Under the pieces are notes generated by a model. It was not told the origin of the DNA. It saw nothing but the letters and a program-made list of their open reading frames with translations, and made no database searches. Both the position numbers and the translations under genes were made by a program. From WLWS01 sp964639535 (lineage in GTDB: Bacteria > Pseudomonadota > Gammaproteobacteria > Eutrophobiales > Eutrophobiaceae), in assembly GCA_964639535.1 (NCBI GenBank), contig CAZXDV010000005.1:1-30773 (forward strand): a DNA stretch of 30,773 nt, read 5' to 3'. The number at the start of each line of letters is the position of its first letter. Within the stretch, counting starts at the first letter, position 1. Shown one piece after another: positions 8,043-16,252 of this stretch.

Positions 8043-8676
8043 GGTAGAGACCCTCTTTATTTATGTATGAGTATACATCCTCGCAAAGTAAAGGATGGAC
8101 GATCTTTTTATTGTCTATGTTCTGGCGAATAAAAGTGGATGAAATATCCCTTTCCGGCAGCTGCAACACCAGCGTTCGCCCGGCAGGTTCTTGATGCAAG
8201 TCAGCCATTTGCCCGGTACGCGTGTCCGAAAAAAACTGCTGCAATTCTCCGTTTTCGGGTTCCAGCACTGCTCCAGGGCGGTTAATTATGATGAGATGTG
8301 CCAGCGACGGTATCTCCTGCCAGTCCATCCAGGTATGAAACGAGAGAAAAGCATCTGCTCCCATCACCATGCAAACAGGCGAATCGTGAAATTCCTGGCG
8401 CAGGGATCGAAGGGTATCCACGGAATATGAAACACCCTGCCGTAGAAGCTCCCTTTCATCAATAACAAGCCCTGGAACATCGGCTACAGCAAGACGAAGC
8501 ATGCGCAGTCGATGTTCCGGTGAGGCCAGGGGTTTTTCACGGTGCGCTGGGATGAAAAGCGGCATGAGTCTCATTTCCGCAAGTTCACACTGCTGGTACA
8601 CATCTCTTGCAAGACCGATATGCCCCAGGTGAACAGGATCAAATGTTCCGCCCAGTACGCCGATCGCCTTTTTCAT
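8032..8676 (-). CDS. nadD: Nicotinate-nucleotide adenylyltransferase NadD
   Basis: This 214-residue cytoplasmic enzyme joins nicotinate mononucleotide and ATP to form deamido-NAD in NAD synthesis. GGTFDPVHLGH near residues 9-19 contains the HxGH nucleotidyltransferase motif, and ISSTFIR near the C-terminus is the second ATP-binding motif. MGADAFLSFHTW and IINRPG are also typical of bacterial NadD. The length is normal. Its stop codon lies inside the inferred start of rsfS, so the two genes overlap, and it follows proA by 58 bases. The proA-nadD-rsfS-rlmH order is known from pseudomonads and relatives. Confidence 0.96.
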   Translation of the reverse strand: MKKAIGVLGGTFDPVHLGHIGLARDVYQQCELAEMRLMPLFIPAHREKPLASPEHRLRMLRLAVADVPGLVIDERELLRQGVSYSVDTLRSLRQEFHDSPVCMVMGADAFLSFHTWMDWQEIPSLAHLIIINRPGAVLEPENGELQQFFSDTRTGQMADLHQEPAGRTLVLQLPERDISSTFIRQNIDNKKIVHPLLCEDVYSYINKEGLYHRH

Positions 8677-8734
8677 TTATTCTTCAAGAAATCAGCTCGT
8701 TGTGTACTGGTTACCATCGAGGCCTGTTATTTTC

Positions 8735-9991
8735 TCATTCCCTCGTCTGTCCATCACCCATCACGATATATTTTTGTGATGTCAGGCCTTCAAGACCAAC
8801 CGGTCCCCGCGCGTGAAACTTGTCTGTGCTGATGCCAATCTCGGCACCCAGTCCAAATTCAAACCCATCCGCGAAACGGGTAGACGCATTGACCATGACA
8901 GAGCTGGAATCGACTTCTCTTAGAAAACGACGTGCGTTATCAAGATTTTCAGTGACAATAGAATCGGTGTGCTGCGAGCCGTAGTGGTTGATATGGGAAA
9001 TGGCCTGCTCGAGGCCGTCCACCACCTTTACAGACAGGATCGGCGCGAGGTATTCCGTGTGGTAATCCTCTTCACTGGCACTCCCCGCATAGCTGGTAAT
9101 TTCCCGGGTAATTTCACAACCACGGAGTTCTACACCAGCCTTTTCATACATGGGCACGAGTTTTTCAAGTGCCTTCTCGGCAACGGCCTTCGACAGGAGC
9201 AGGCATTCCATGGCATTACACACACCATAGCGATTAGTCTTGGAGTTGTAAGCAATTGCCACCGCCTTATCAATATCTGCAGAGTCATCAATATACACGT
9301 GACAGATGCCGTCCAGGTGCTTGATCACCGGCATACGTGCTTCCGCGCTTACCCTTTCTATCAGGCTCTTGCCGCCGCGGGGAATAATGACATCAACATA
9401 TTCAGGCATCCCCAGCATTTCACCAACGGCTGCCCTGTCACCCGTCTCAATGACCTGCACAGCGCTGCCGGGCAAACCGGCCTGTTCAAGCCCACTACTT
9501 ATGCAGCTCGCAATGGCCTGGTTTGAGTGTAATGCTTCTGAGCCACCCCGCAGCAAACAGGCATTGCCTGACTTGATACACAGGGCTGCCGCATCTGCGG
9601 TCACGTTTGGACGGGATTCATAAATGATTCCAACCACGCCCAGCGGTACCCGCATCTTGCCAACTTCGATGCCGGTCGGACGCCTCGCCATCTGGCTGAT
9701 TTCACCAATTGGATCAGGCAGGCCGGCAATTTGCTCAAGACCTTCTGCCATGGCCTCTATCCTGCCCGGGGTTAACTCCAGGCGTTCAAGCATGGCGCTG
9801 TCGAGACCTTTTTCCTTACCAGCAGACAGGTCCAGGGCATTTTTTTCAATTAAATGCTCCTGTTCCTCAAGCAGCCGGGCAGAGATCAACGCAAGAGCGT
9901 TATTCTTCGCTCCCGTGTCGGCCTTTGCCATTTCCTGCGCGGCAGAACGGGCTTCTTGCCCGACATTCCGCATATACGCTTTTACATCCAT
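8735..9991 (-). CDS. proA: Gamma-glutamyl phosphate reductase ProA
   Basis: The 418-residue enzyme reduces gamma-glutamyl phosphate to glutamate semialdehyde with NADPH, the second step of proline synthesis. Family landmarks include PLGVVGIIYESRPNVT (NADP-binding region), LRGGSEA, DVIIPRGGKSLI, and the active-site cysteine in RYGVCNAMECLL. The C-terminal FGLGAEIGISTDKFHARGPV block is also characteristic. The ATG at 9991 is chosen over an in-frame TTG at 10000 because it gives the usual N-terminus MDVKAYM. No proB is seen in the window. The gene sits between holA and nadD in the same direction, with a short palindrome in the 64-base gap upstream. Confidence 0.97.
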   Translation of the reverse strand: MDVKAYMRNVGQEARSAAQEMAKADTGAKNNALALISARLLEEQEHLIEKNALDLSAGKEKGLDSAMLERLELTPGRIEAMAEGLEQIAGLPDPIGEISQMARRPTGIEVGKMRVPLGVVGIIYESRPNVTADAAALCIKSGNACLLRGGSEALHSNQAIASCISSGLEQAGLPGSAVQVIETGDRAAVGEMLGMPEYVDVIIPRGGKSLIERVSAEARMPVIKHLDGICHVYIDDSADIDKAVAIAYNSKTNRYGVCNAMECLLLSKAVAEKALEKLVPMYEKAGVELRGCEITREITSYAGSASEEDYHTEYLAPILSVKVVDGLEQAISHINHYGSQHTDSIVTENLDNARRFLREVDSSSVMVNASTRFADGFEFGLGAEIGISTDKFHARGPVGLEGLTSQKYIVMGDGQTRE

Positions 9992-10029
9992 TCCGATCAA
10001 TTCCAGGGTAATTTCAAGCTACTTGGTAG

Positions 10030-10044
10030 TCCCGCTGTGCGGGA
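10030..10044. repeat. REP-like short palindrome in holA-proA gap
   Basis: TCCCGC (10030-10035), TGT, GCGGGA (10039-10044) form a perfect 6-base stem. With its flanks (TCATCCCGC on the minus strand) it resembles the dispersed REP-like palindromes common in proteobacterial intergenic regions. I see only this one copy in the window, so its repeat nature is inferred. It could also modulate readthrough or mRNA stability between holA and proA. Confidence 0.4.
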
Positions 10045-10055
10045 TGACGCTGTTT

Positions 10056-11099
10056 TCAACTGCTCCCTTGCGGGGATGGAAAGGATTGTAACCTGACACC
10101 TGCTATGCGAAACAGGTAATTTTCGAGCAAATCCCAGCGATTACAGGGGATTGCACCCTTGAGACCCCGGTCCACGATGCTGGCAAGCTTAAGCATGCTA
10201 TCCAGCTGGGCAGGGTTATACCTTCTCAACACCGCTTTTACCGCGGCCTTCTTTTGCTGCCAGATCTGGTTTGTATAAAAAGCCTTATCCTCGGAAATAC
10301 CGGCACTGACATCGTGGGCTACAGAGCAAACCCGCCGGATTTCCCACATCAGGGCACCGAAAATTGCCAGTGGTTCAGCGCCCTCGGATTTGAGACCATT
10401 GAGCATACGCGTCATTCTCGTGGTATTTCCACCCAGGCTGCTGGCGACGAGGTCAAAAACGTCATAGCGGGAACTGTCGGAAACGGAATCCATAACATCC
10501 TGCAACTCTACCCTGTCACTCTCAACCAGCAGGGCAAGCTTGTCGATCTCCTGTTTTGCGGCGAGCAGGTTTCCCTCGACACGCTCAGCAATGAGATCTG
10601 CAGCATCCCTGTTGATACTCTTGCCCTGGCTTTTCATCCTGTATGAAATCCAGCTCGGTAGTTGCCCCGCCTCGACCGGCCACAGCTGTATACAGACACC
10701 CGACTCGTCCAGTGCCTTGAACCACTTGCTTTGCTGGGTGCGCTTGTCAATCCTGGCAGAACTGATGAGGAGTACATCATCGGATGTGTGCGCACTCACG
10801 TAATCCACCAGCGCGGCACCGCCCTCCTTACCTGGCTTTGCTTCACCCATTCTAAGTTCAATCAAGCGCCGGCTGGCAAACAGGGACATCTCGGCATTAC
10901 TGGTCGCCAGGGAAGTCCAGTCAAAATCCCTGCCCACTTCAAGTACCAGCCGCTCCTCGCAACCGTGCTCGCGTGCTTTCTCTCGAATGAAATCGGTGGT
11001 TTCAAGCATTTGCAGGGGTTCATCCCCGCTGACAAACCAGGTGCCGGACAGCCCCTGGCGTTCGATGTGATCAGCTAGCTGCTCTGCCCTCAGGCGCAT
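10056..11099 (-). CDS. holA: DNA polymerase III delta subunit HolA
   Basis: The 347-residue protein is the delta subunit of the clamp loader, the part that opens the beta sliding clamp. It is recognised by its overall HolA pattern: RAEQLADHIERQGL at the N-terminus, WFVSGDEPLQMLE (a degenerate nucleotide-binding region; delta does not hydrolyse ATP), the beta-binding area around SLFASRRLIELRMGE, and a helical C-terminal collar domain ending in NRWDLLENYLFRIAG. Length is close to the E. coli protein (343). It starts 4 bases after the lptE stop, and the lptE-holA pair is conserved across gammaproteobacteria. Confidence 0.95.
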   Translation of the reverse strand: MRLRAEQLADHIERQGLSGTWFVSGDEPLQMLETTDFIREKAREHGCEERLVLEVGRDFDWTSLATSNAEMSLFASRRLIELRMGEAKPGKEGGAALVDYVSAHTSDDVLLISSARIDKRTQQSKWFKALDESGVCIQLWPVEAGQLPSWISYRMKSQGKSINRDAADLIAERVEGNLLAAKQEIDKLALLVESDRVELQDVMDSVSDSSRYDVFDLVASSLGGNTTRMTRMLNGLKSEGAEPLAIFGALMWEIRRVCSVAHDVSAGISEDKAFYTNQIWQQKKAAVKAVLRRYNPAQLDSMLKLASIVDRGLKGAIPCNRWDLLENYLFRIAGVRLQSFPSPQGSS

Positions 11100-11103
11100 T
11101 TAA

Positions 11104-11619
11104 CTAGTTATCGCCCGCTTCCGTGTTCAGGCGACGAATAATTTCATCTGCGGCGAGATCTACAAGTTCTGCATTGATGGCTTCTTCTTCCTCAAAGGTA
11201 CCGAGCACGGCATCTTCGTCAAAAGTGTAGTCCTTGGCGAACCTGATTTCCTCGCGTGCTACCAGTTCCGCACCACCGACCTCTCGCAGGGAGATAAACA
11301 GGGAAAGGGAGAGCTGGTACTCTTCTACTTTTCCGGTTACTGCAGACACGCTCAACACGGTTTGCTCAAACCTTTCCCTTTCAAGGTTTAAAACATACCT
11401 GGCTTTTTCAATTTCTTTAGCTGGTTTTGCCCCCGCAAGGGAAAGCTGCTCCCTGACCTTCAGTGCCACTGTAGAAGCACGTTTATCAGCGACAAATACC
11501 TTTGCTACCTCGGCGCGGGTTTTCTTTGGAGAGGAACCACGAAGATGATAGCCACAGGCACTGAGTGAAAACAGCAGGAGTATTACCAGGCAACGGGTTT
11601 TCGTATTCATGTTATGCAT
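11104..11619 (-). CDS. lptE: LPS-assembly lipoprotein LptE
   Basis: The 171-residue protein has a lipoprotein signal peptide ending in the lipobox LSAC, followed immediately by GYHLRG, which is the typical mature N-terminus of LptE (RlpB). LptE plugs the LptD barrel in the outer membrane and is needed for lipopolysaccharide delivery to the cell surface. The remainder shows the weakly conserved alternating strand/helix pattern of the family, with an acidic C-terminus. Two starts are possible, ATG 11619 or ATG 11610; both leave the lipobox intact and neither has a clear ribosome binding site. The position between leuS and holA is the conserved one and supports the call. Confidence 0.94.
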   Translation of the reverse strand: MHNMNTKTRCLVILLLFSLSACGYHLRGSSPKKTRAEVAKVFVADKRASTVALKVREQLSLAGAKPAKEIEKARYVLNLERERFEQTVLSVSAVTGKVEEYQLSLSLFISLREVGGAELVAREEIRFAKDYTFDEDAVLGTFEEEEAINAELVDLAADEIIRRLNTEAGDN

Positions 11620-11656
11620 GCCAGTATTTACGAGCGTGATTAGACTACAGTGTAAC

Positions 11657-14245
11657 TCAAGCCACCACGATGTTCACCAGTCGGCCAGGTACGATAATCA
11701 CCTTCCTGATCTCACCTTCACCGGTAAAACGCTGAACATTGCTGTCACCAAGGGCAGCGGTTCGAATATCTTCCTCGGCGGCGTCTGCTGCCACGTTGAT
11801 CCGGGCCCTGAGTTTCCCGTTTACCTGCACTATCAATTCAATGCTTTCCTGCACCAGTGCCGTTTCATCGGTGCCGGGCCAGCTGGCATCGATCAGCAGG
11901 CCTTTCTCCCCCAGCGCTTCCCACAGTGATTGCGTAATATGCGGAACGATGGGAGCCAGTAACAGCACGATGGTACGCAGGCCTTCATGTATGACATGTC
12001 GCGCCTCGTCCCCCCGGTCCTTGTGCCGAGTCAAGGCATTCAACAATTCCATCACTGCCGCAATTGCGGTATTGAAGGTATAGCGTCGCCCGATATCATC
12101 ATTCACCTTGGCAATGGTCTCGTGGATCTTTCGCCGCAAATTCCTGTTTTCCTCGCCCAGTTCTCCAGGCTCCGTTCCCGCTGCAGGCCCGGCCTCAAGT
12201 TCAGCATGGGCAAACTTCCACAGGCGCTTGAGAAAGCGATAAGCGCCCTCGACGCCGCTACTTGACCATTCCAGGCTCTGGTCAGGTGGCGAGGCAAACA
12301 TGGTAAAAAGACGCGCGGTGTCTGCACCATATTCCTGTATGAGTGAATTGGGATCGACACCGTTGTTCTTGGCCTTCGACATCTTGCCCATACCGGCACT
12401 TTGCACCGGCTTGCCATCTTCCAGCAGGGTGGATTCAACCCGCTGCCCCTTGTCATCGACCTCGGTACTGACATCATCAGGATTGTAGTAAACAGTTCGC
12501 TCATCATCGGACTGGCGATAGAAAATTTCATTCAGCACCATGCCCTGGGTCAGCAGGTTGGAAAACGGCTCATCGACCTGCAGCAACCCCAGGTCGCGCA
12601 TGACCTTTGTCCAGAAACGCGAGTACAGGAGATGCAGTATGGCGTGTTCTATGCCGCCAATATACTGGTCTACCGGTAGCCAGTAGTGCACCCTGTCATC
12701 AGTCATGGCATTGGCCTGGTCAGGGCAGGCATAGCGAATGTAGTACCAGGATGAGTCCACGAAGGTGTCCATGGTATCCGTCTCCCTTCGTGCTTCACCA
12801 CCGCACCTGGGGCAGCTGCAGTTAATGAAACTGTCGAGCTTTCCCAGTGGGCTGCCTGCTCCATCCGGCACCAGGTCGTCGGGCAGCACAACGGGCAGGT
12901 CTTCGTCTGGAACTGGCACTTCACCACAGTCCGGGCAATGGATAATGGGTATCGGGCAGCCCCAGTATCTTTGCCGGGAAATACCCCAGTCTCGCAGGCG
13001 GTAAACGGTTCTCGCCACGCCCAGGCCCTTTTCTTCCAGCGCCTTGATGATGGCATCGCAGGCGGCTTTGAATTCAAGACCGGAAAACTCGCCGGAATTA
13101 ACCGTGACACCATAGTCACACCATGCTTCTTCAAGGGGCTCGGGTAAGGCTTCCTTTGCAGGATGAATCACTGTCCTGATTGGCAGCGAGTACTTTGTTG
13201 CGAATTCAAAATCCCGCTCGTCGTGGGCGGGTACGGCCATAATGGCACCTTCACCGTAACCCATCAGGACATAGTTAGCGATCCAGATTGGGACCGCCTC
13301 GCCGGTCAGCGGATGCTCGGCCGTCATGCCGGTATCCATGCCGAGCTTTTCCTGGGTCGCAATATCTGCCTCCATCACTGCACCACGCCGGCACTCTTCT
13401 ATAAAATCCTGTAGCCCGGGATTATCAAGCGCCGCTTTCTGTGCAAGTGGGTGCTCAGCGGCGATAGCCATGTAGGTCGCACCCATCAGCGTATCAGGCC
13501 GTGTCGTAAAGACCTTTAATGCACCGTCTTCTCCGTTTAAGGGGAAACTGATCTCCGCACCTTCACTTTTACCGATCCAGTTTGCCTGCATGGTGCGAAC
13601 TCTCTCCGGCCAACCGGACAAGCTGTCCAGCTCAGCCAGCAACTCCTCGGCGTATTCTGTGATACGCATGTAATACATCGGGATTTCGCGCTTTTCCACG
13701 ACTGCGCCTGTACGCCAGCCGCGCCCATCGATAACCTGCTCATTGGCAAGCACGGTTTGATCGACCGGATCCCAGTTCACGGTCCCGGTAGTCTGGTAGA
13801 CCAGGTCTTTTTCCAGCATGCGCAGGAAAAACCACTGGTTCCAGCGGTAGTATTGTGCATCGCAGGTTGCCAGCTCGCGGCTCCAGTCAAGTGCAAAACC
13901 CAGTGATTGCAACTGCCCGCGCATGTAATCAATGTTATCCCGCGTCCAGCTGGCGGGGGGTTTACTGTTAGCCATTGCGGCGTTTTCCGCAGGCAGTCCA
14001 AAGGCATCCCAGCCCATGGGCTGCAGCACATTTTTTCCATTCATGCGCTGGTATCGGGCAATCACATCACCGATGGTGTAATTGCGTACGTGCCCCATGT
14101 GCAGCTTTCCACTCGGATAGGGAAACATGGAAAGGCAGTAAAACTTTTCCCTCGTCGTATCCTCGGTGACTTTAAATGCTTCGGCCTGCTCCCATGTCTG
14201 TTGCACGGCGGCTTCCACGTCGGCTGGTTTGTATTGCTTATCCAT
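11657..14245 (-). CDS. leuS: Leucyl-tRNA synthetase
   Basis: The 862-residue class I synthetase charges tRNA-Leu. The HIGH motif appears as HMGH at residues 49-52 in PYPSGKLHMGHVRN. The large insert at about 220-420 is the CP1 editing domain (TTRPDTLMGATY; MAVPAHDERDFEFA) that hydrolyses mischarged tRNA. The KMSKS loop reads KMSKA at residues 621-625, so the last position is Ala. A cysteine-rich stretch (CPDCGEVPVP, then CSCPRCGGE) is also present, as in the bacterial ZN-1 region. The C-terminal anticodon-binding and tRNA-contacting domains are intact. It is the first gene of the eight-gene minus-strand operon leuS-lptE-holA-proA-nadD-rsfS-rlmH-maf. Confidence 0.98.
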   Translation of the reverse strand: MDKQYKPADVEAAVQQTWEQAEAFKVTEDTTREKFYCLSMFPYPSGKLHMGHVRNYTIGDVIARYQRMNGKNVLQPMGWDAFGLPAENAAMANSKPPASWTRDNIDYMRGQLQSLGFALDWSRELATCDAQYYRWNQWFFLRMLEKDLVYQTTGTVNWDPVDQTVLANEQVIDGRGWRTGAVVEKREIPMYYMRITEYAEELLAELDSLSGWPERVRTMQANWIGKSEGAEISFPLNGEDGALKVFTTRPDTLMGATYMAIAAEHPLAQKAALDNPGLQDFIEECRRGAVMEADIATQEKLGMDTGMTAEHPLTGEAVPIWIANYVLMGYGEGAIMAVPAHDERDFEFATKYSLPIRTVIHPAKEALPEPLEEAWCDYGVTVNSGEFSGLEFKAACDAIIKALEEKGLGVARTVYRLRDWGISRQRYWGCPIPIIHCPDCGEVPVPDEDLPVVLPDDLVPDGAGSPLGKLDSFINCSCPRCGGEARRETDTMDTFVDSSWYYIRYACPDQANAMTDDRVHYWLPVDQYIGGIEHAILHLLYSRFWTKVMRDLGLLQVDEPFSNLLTQGMVLNEIFYRQSDDERTVYYNPDDVSTEVDDKGQRVESTLLEDGKPVQSAGMGKMSKAKNNGVDPNSLIQEYGADTARLFTMFASPPDQSLEWSSSGVEGAYRFLKRLWKFAHAELEAGPAAGTEPGELGEENRNLRRKIHETIAKVNDDIGRRYTFNTAIAAVMELLNALTRHKDRGDEARHVIHEGLRTIVLLLAPIVPHITQSLWEALGEKGLLIDASWPGTDETALVQESIELIVQVNGKLRARINVAADAAEEDIRTAALGDSNVQRFTGEGEIRKVIIVPGRLVNIVVA

Positions 14246-14257
14246 TGGTTCGTTGAG

Positions 14258-14278
14258 TGCTTAAAAAACTCTTAAGCA
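14258..14278 (-). repeat. Inverted repeat in the leuS leader
   Basis: TGCTTAA (14258-14264) and TTAAGCA (14272-14278) form a perfect 7-base inverted repeat with a 7-base A-rich spacer, 12 bases upstream of the leuS ATG. It could be a weak hairpin in the 5' leader or an operator. The stem is AT-rich, so the RNA structure would be weak. I see no T-box or leucine leader peptide. Confidence 0.35.
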
Positions 14279-14324
14279 TACAGTAGTGAGCTTTGCTGGA
14301 ACAGCGCGTGTATCCTGTTACTCA

Positions 14325-15842
14325 TCAGGTGTCGAGAGCACACACCTTGAGGGGTAATTTCAGCTTATTTCGTGACAGCTGGTATTCCTCATATATGCCG
14401 GTGTAGTCTGCGGCACCGTACTGGCTGAATATCTCTGCGAAAACATTTGGTAGTTTTCTATAGGGCGACAAACCGAGGTCCTGCAGCATGATATCAATAT
14501 ACTGCTGAAAGCGCGTGTTGACGGCACAGGAACGTGACGGCTCAAAGTGGATATGTTCACGTTTCCATTGCAGCACCCTGCCAATACTTTTTTCCATTTC
14601 TTCAGCCGAAGGTAGCTCCAGATCACCTTCAAGATATGCCGATAACCACAGCATCCCCACCTCGGCGGCAGGCACGTGCATGAAGCCATGATTGAAACCC
14701 GCAAAAGCCATGTTGGGTATTCTTGGATGCAGCAGGTGTCGATACAACTGTACTCCATCATTTTCTTTCTCCAGTATCTGCCGGTATTTCTCCGGCATGA
14801 AGGGAAAGCGCGGTGAGCTGGATCCAAGGCTGAGTACAGCAAGGTCACAGGCAATCCTGTCTCCGTTTTTCAGTTGCACACCCTCTTCCGTGAAGCTGGC
14901 AATCTCGCCATGGCAGGGAAACAGTTTTTCATCGGCTACGTATTTTAGATACATCTGCGGCGCCATCGCGGCAGCTGAACGCAAATCTCCAATAATATGG
15001 TGCCTGGGGATCACCGCGGCCAGCCCGGCCCTGGCTTTCTCACTTCGGCCAAGACCCCTGAAAAAATTCTGCGTCCGCGCAATCGCGGCGATGAAATTCC
15101 AGTTTGCCCGAACCAGGAAAGCCAGTTTCTGGTGCAGGAACCTTTCAAATTTATTTGGTTGCACCCAGCTTGGCATCACCACTGTTCCCATGCGGCAAAA
15201 CATAAAGTGAGTGTAGTGAATCCCAAGCATGTAAAACGGGATCATCCATCTCGGCGTGCGAAAAACGTGGTGTACCTCGCGAGCCCGCTCCACCGCAAAC
15301 GTCGCCATATCGAGGGCGCTTTTGCCAAACCCTGCCACCAGCACTCTCTTGTCATTAAAGATATCCAGCCCTTCAACTTCTCGCTCGGTGATAATCTCGC
15401 CCCGAAACGATTCCTGTCCCTCGAAGCGAGGCTGGTGCTTGCCCTCGCTATACTGGCCAATTGAAACGATGGCAAAATCAAAGTCAGCGCTACCTCTTCC
15501 ATCCGCACTGGAATAGGTCAGTCCCCAGCCGTTTTCCCTTTCCTCAAGAGCGACGACTTCATGCCCAAGCTTTATTTCAAGGCCAAGCGTTTGCACGGCC
15601 TCGTTCAGGTATTGCCTTATTTGTCCACTGGTAGGGTGACGATCGGGTGGAGACTTCCATGGGATATCTGACAGCCGGTAGTGTTGGCCGGTGTTCTGTA
15701 AACGCACATCAGGGTAACCCAGTGCCCAGACGCCACCGAGTTCCCCGGACTTCTCATACACCGTAACCTGGTGACCACTTTTCACCATGTAGTGGGCTGC
15801 GACGATGCCGGATATGCCCGCACCTATGACTGCAATTCTCAT
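14325..15842 (-). CDS. FAD-dependent flavin monooxygenase (FMO-like)
   Basis: The 505-residue protein starts MRIAVIGAGISGIVAAHY, a Rossmann GxGxxG for FAD, followed by YEKSGELGGVWALGYP and LQNTGQHYRLSD, which recall flavin-containing monooxygenases. A second nucleotide site, VLVAGFGKSALDMA near residues 166-179, should bind NADPH. FMOs normally insert oxygen into N, S or C-C (Baeyer-Villiger) bonds. However, the usual FxGxxxHxxx(Y/F/W) fingerprint is reduced here to FRGEIITERE, without the histidine. A late FAD motif is visible as NMAFAGFNHGF. The ATG at 15842 follows GAGAG at close spacing and is preferred to a TTG at 15875. The gene diverges from the ABM-fold gene across 89 bases. The substrate cannot be predicted, and some members of this fold are reductases or oxidases. 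Confidence 0.85.
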   Translation of the reverse strand: MRIAVIGAGISGIVAAHYMVKSGHQVTVYEKSGELGGVWALGYPDVRLQNTGQHYRLSDIPWKSPPDRHPTSGQIRQYLNEAVQTLGLEIKLGHEVVALEERENGWGLTYSSADGRGSADFDFAIVSIGQYSEGKHQPRFEGQESFRGEIITEREVEGLDIFNDKRVLVAGFGKSALDMATFAVERAREVHHVFRTPRWMIPFYMLGIHYTHFMFCRMGTVVMPSWVQPNKFERFLHQKLAFLVRANWNFIAAIARTQNFFRGLGRSEKARAGLAAVIPRHHIIGDLRSAAAMAPQMYLKYVADEKLFPCHGEIASFTEEGVQLKNGDRIACDLAVLSLGSSSPRFPFMPEKYRQILEKENDGVQLYRHLLHPRIPNMAFAGFNHGFMHVPAAEVGMLWLSAYLEGDLELPSAEEMEKSIGRVLQWKREHIHFEPSRSCAVNTRFQQYIDIMLQDLGLSPYRKLPNVFAEIFSQYGAADYTGIYEEYQLSRNKLKLPLKVCALDT

Positions 15843-15931
15843 TTGCTCTCGATAACTGCTATTTATGTATGACAATGCTTTGGTACCATTATCTACGCAC
15901 TCACAATATAAACAAGTTCGGGAGCCTTACC

Positions 15932-16231
15932 ATGTATCTGACAGCCGGGCATTTCAAATTTACCGACGCAGGTCTTCCCCGCGCCAGGGAACTCATGAAC
16001 AAGATCGTTGAAATCGGTCGCAGCGAAGAAGGTATTGTTCAATACACTTTTTATCCGAACCCCGATAAGGACAATGCCTGGTTTCTTTTTGAAGAGTGGG
16101 AATCAAAAGAGGCCCATGACGCCCATTTCGAGAGTGATGCCATGCAGGCACTGGTGCCCGAGTTTTTTGAACTCCTGGCGGAAGAACCCAGCGTATCCTA
16201 CTTTGACGCCACCCTGGTTGCCTCGCTGTAG
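15932..16231 (+). CDS. ABM-fold (antibiotic biosynthesis monooxygenase-like) small protein
   Basis: The 99-residue protein has the ABM / dimeric alpha-beta barrel pattern: a first strand YLTAGHFKF, a helix RARELMNKIVEIGRSEEGIVQYTFYPNP, then NAWFLFEEWESKEAHDAHFES and a final helix. The E(E/R)WES and DAHFxS segments are strong family markers. Members range from cofactor-independent oxygenases to heme-degrading enzymes and proteins of unknown role. ATG 15932 follows GGGAG (15919-15923) at normal spacing; an upstream in-frame ATG at 15869 has no such site and would run into the divergent promoter. It opens a four-gene plus-strand operon. The nearby flavin monooxygenase, divergent, may share its regulation. 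Confidence 0.85.
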   Translation: MYLTAGHFKFTDAGLPRARELMNKIVEIGRSEEGIVQYTFYPNPDKDNAWFLFEEWESKEAHDAHFESDAMQALVPEFFELLAEEPSVSYFDATLVASL

Positions 16232-16252
16232 TTAAAACGGGAGGCAATTTTT

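Noticed and set aside
8969..9526. 185-codon plus-strand frame inside proA
   Set aside because: It is antisense to a well-conserved enzyme and resembles no family.
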